Source: JAUSNA01 sp964568885
GTDB taxonomy: Bacteria > Patescibacteriota > Microgenomatia > Levybacterales > GWA1-39-11
Assembly (NCBI GenBank): GCA_964568885.1
Contig: CAZMSF010000028.1
Span: 1 to 14,599, forward strand
DNA length: 14,599 nt
Direction: 5' to 3'
Of this stretch, positions 12,947 to 14,599 are shown one piece after another. The number at the start of each line of letters is the position of its first letter. The first letter of the stretch is position 1. The notes under the pieces are model-generated. The model saw only the letters and a list, made by a program, of their open reading frames with translations. It was not told the origin of the DNA and searched no databases. Both the position numbers and the translations under genes were made by a program.

Positions 12947-13999
12947 TTACGCGGCGGGCGCAAGTGCCTCAGTTATCCTTTGGTCAAGTTCTGACAATGA
13001 AAGTCCTTTTTTTAGTCCACCTTCCGTAAGCGCATGGAAAATTACTTTTGCCTGCTCTTCGCGCATAGCGATATTATCCCCGATTACTCCGTCGAAATCA
13101 CAGAACACATGCGCCCCTTCGAACATATCGTTAAAACGAGGGTCGAGGAGTTCGGAGAATGAATCAATAGCATTGAGCTTTCTTCTTTTGGTCATAAATG
13201 CATCCCATTCTTCGCTTGAGCCTTCTGCCTTCTTTTGGGCATTCTGCCCTTCGCGGCTATACGCCGCCCAGATAGGGTTGATTTCAAACTCATGCTCTAC
13301 CGCCTCTTTCCCATATTTTTTCTCAAGTTCGTTTTTTACAATATCGAAATTCTTTGTCGAATCCTCTATTATGACAACTTTCATTTTTTCACCTGTTTTT
13401 TTTACCTCGCCAACATGCTCTACCAATCTTTCAAACTTATTGTCATCTACCATGTAGCGAGTTTTCTCTGCCCGCTGCCTCGCTTTTTCAGGCCCTCTTC
13501 TTAAAAGTGCACGCAAGAAATTTGGAATAACACCCGACCGGTCTATTTTGCCTGCCTGGTAGCCTGTCGCGGCAACGTCTCCTGTCGACCACAATACGAT
13601 TTCATCTACTTGGTCACCTCTAATATCAATAAGACTCTCCAAATTTTCGGTCACATGAGGATATACAAGTTTTTTCATATCTATCGAATGAAGACTTGCT
13701 ATCATTCTGTTCTCAAAATACGAAAAAGCTTCTTCGTCCGCCACATCCTGGGGTTGACCAAAAAATTTTGCCCACATATTTGAAGCATATTTATGGTAAT
13801 CCATATTACCCTCTCCTTCAATTTGAGACTGCAACGTAAAGAAAAAATTGGTAAGTTCGGCAGGGGGTTTTGAGAGATACTCCACATCAACTCCAGTCAT
13901 TTCCTGAACCGCGCGTTCGGAGGCTATTCGGTGACTTGTTGAGTATGAATGGGCAGATTTGTAATTATCAAATGCTACTTTTCCGTCTTTTGCTTCCAC
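12947..13999 (-). CDS. HAD-like protein with motif I at the C terminus (possible circular permutation)
   Basis: A 350-residue protein from a GTG at 13999. An in-frame TAA lies shortly upstream, and the only later ATG codons are inside the protein. HAD phosphatase-like motifs are visible but in unusual order. Motif II-like EIVLWSTGD (133-141), a motif III-like lysine in YMVDDNKFERL (Lys188) and motif IV-like KVVIIEDSTKNF (207-218, Glu212, Asp213) come first. A strong motif I, HVFCDFDGVIGDN (297-309, Asp301 and Asp303), lies only 50 residues from the C terminus. The N-terminal 110 residues are mostly helical, like a cap. The N terminus VAFDNYKS (8-15) may be a decayed motif I. No substrate can be named. 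A TGTTATAAT extended -10 lies six bases before the GTG. cysS follows on the same strand. Confidence 0.65.
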   Translation of the reverse strand: MEAKDGKVAFDNYKSAHSYSTSHRIASERAVQEMTGVDVEYLSKPPAELTNFFFTLQSQIEGEGNMDYHKYASNMWAKFFGQPQDVADEEAFSYFENRMIASLHSIDMKKLVYPHVTENLESLIDIRGDQVDEIVLWSTGDVAATGYQAGKIDRSGVIPNFLRALLRRGPEKARQRAEKTRYMVDDNKFERLVEHVGEVKKTGEKMKVVIIEDSTKNFDIVKNELEKKYGKEAVEHEFEINPIWAAYSREGQNAQKKAEGSSEEWDAFMTKRRKLNAIDSFSELLDPRFNDMFEGAHVFCDFDGVIGDNIAMREEQAKVIFHALTEGGLKKGLSLSELDQRITEALAPAA

Positions 14000-14005
14000 A
14001 AAGAG

Positions 14006-14034
14006 ATTATAACAAGACCTTTAGCGGGTTTCTA
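14006..14034 (-). promoter_or_regulatory. Extended -10 promoter immediately before the HAD-like gene
   Basis: The reverse strand has TAGAAA (14034-14029, 4/6), a 17-bp spacer and a perfect TATAAT (14011-14006) preceded by TGT, the extended -10 motif. Only six bases separate it from the GTG start at 13999, so the expected transcription start coincides with the start codon. The 42-nt gap holds no Shine-Dalgarno. Confidence 0.55.
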
Positions 14035-14041
14035 TTGAGAA

Positions 14042-14599
14042 TTATTTATCCAAAGTAGATACTGCCTTGAGGATTTGGTTGTCCATATTGTCCAACATCT
14101 TTCCGGAGGCCGAAGCATCAAAAACGACAGGAACGTCCGGCGTAAGTCCTTTCCCATGTACCCACCTCTCTTTTGGTGTCAGCCATTTTCCGACAGAAAT
14201 GTGGACACTTCCTCCCCCGTCAACTTCAACTGCTTGTTGGATTGTTCCCTTCCCAAAAGACTGCTCTCCCACGAGTTTTGCGCGGCCATAATCCTGGAGT
14301 GCTCCCGAAACAATTTCAGACGCCGAAGCGGAACCTTTATTTATAAGAACGGCAAGCGGAATATCCAAAAGGACTCCGGTTCTATTTACATCAAGAGACT
14401 CGATAAGTCCATTTCCATCTTCCTGCTTTACAATCGAACCACTTTTTACAAATTCGGAAGCTATATACACTGCATCATTGAGATACCCTCCGGGATTATT
14501 CCGAACATCCAAAATAAGACCCTTGAAATTTTTTGCGCTCTTAATCTGGGGTAAAATTTTATTTACCGCTGCCAGCCATTCGTTGTTGGTCTTATCCCC
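14042..14599 (-). CDS. C-terminal part of an S41-family (CtpA/Prc-type) serine protease
   Basis: The frame is open from the window edge to the stop at 14042, giving 185 residues of the C-terminal protease core. It shows GLILDVRNNPGGYL (27-40), the catalytic serine motif GSASASEI (89-96), then LQDYGRAKLVGEQSFGKG (101-118) with Lys117 as the catalytic lysine. GSVHISVGKWLTPKERWVHGKGLTPDVPV follows, the usual end of the S41 domain. These Ser-Lys enzymes cleave C-terminal tails of exported proteins outside the cytoplasmic membrane. The N-terminal signal, PDZ domain and promoter lie outside the window. The tail after the protease domain is short, with no peptidoglycan-binding domain. The HAD-like gene starts 42 nt downstream on its own promoter. 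Confidence 0.95.
   Translation of the reverse strand, partial: GDKTNNEWLAAVNKILPQIKSAKNFKGLILDVRNNPGGYLNDAVYIASEFVKSGSIVKQEDGNGLIESLDVNRTGVLLDIPLAVLINKGSASASEIVSGALQDYGRAKLVGEQSFGKGTIQQAVEVDGGGSVHISVGKWLTPKERWVHGKGLTPDVPVVFDASASGKMLDNMDNQILKAVSTLDK

Noticed and set aside
12904..12963. Upstream in-frame extension of cysS overlapping the HAD-like gene
   Set aside because: The added 20 residues are not typical of CysRS, and a -10 box lies inside them. The family start MQLYNTF at 12903 is preferred.
14075..14554. 159-codon plus-strand frame opposite the S41 protease
   Set aside because: The protease on the other strand has clear catalytic motifs across the same interval. The antisense frame is Ser/Pro/Lys-rich shadow sequence.
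14512..14599. A TTG at 14512 as the start of the S41 protein
   Set aside because: The frame continues upstream to the window edge with the conserved strand before DVRNNPGG, so the gene is cut by the window.
1..14599. CRISPR array, transposase, toxin-antitoxin or defence genes
   Set aside because: No regularly spaced repeats and no protein with such motifs were found on either strand.

Overview
The window looks like a piece of a small, compact bacterial genome, most likely a Candidate Phyla Radiation (Patescibacteria) member of the Microgenomates or Parcubacteria type. This is inferred from style, not from a marker gene. Genes abut or overlap by 1-4 bp, both tRNAs lack an encoded CCA, Shine-Dalgarno sequences are scarce, and several proteins are reduced or divergent members of known families (an Lgt-like protein without its catalytic motifs, a metallo-beta-lactamase-like protein without metal ligands). 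The standard code is used: the MFS gene ends in TGA.

Left part (1-6170), all minus strand: an M1 metallo-aminopeptidase and elongation factor P, each with a candidate promoter, are followed by a tight cluster of MFS transporter, Lgt-like membrane protein, RluA-type pseudouridine synthase and a CPA2 antiporter cut by the window edge. The cluster is linked by ATGA and TAATG overlaps. The centre-left (6220-8033) has tRNA-Leu(CAA) with a MazG-like gene starting one base after it, then a divergent pair: a PlsC-like acyltransferase (minus) and a small membrane protein with a C-terminal zinc ribbon (plus).

The centre (8032-8263) is an unusual tRNA-Ala(CGC) locus. The tRNA is intact, but its first 20 nt are repeated upstream next to a plausible promoter. 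Its last bases are repeated downstream across a 57-bp compound palindrome that looks like a tiny inserted element. To the right are the replicative helicase DnaB, a degenerate UlaG/MBL-like protein, and a divergent promoter pair with overlapping -35 boxes. The plus-side promoter drives a two-gene secreted/membrane operon (Ig-like domain protein and a double DUF5666 protein).

The right part (11518-14599), minus strand, holds cysteinyl-tRNA synthetase, a HAD-like protein whose motif order suggests circular permutation, and the C-terminal part of an S41 (CtpA-type) protease.

The observations most worth following are the tRNA-Ala locus, the motif-permuted HAD protein, and a recurring arrangement in which a good -10 box lies only 6-10 nt before the start codon, implying leaderless mRNAs. 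No defence system, CRISPR array, transposase or biosynthetic cluster is visible.
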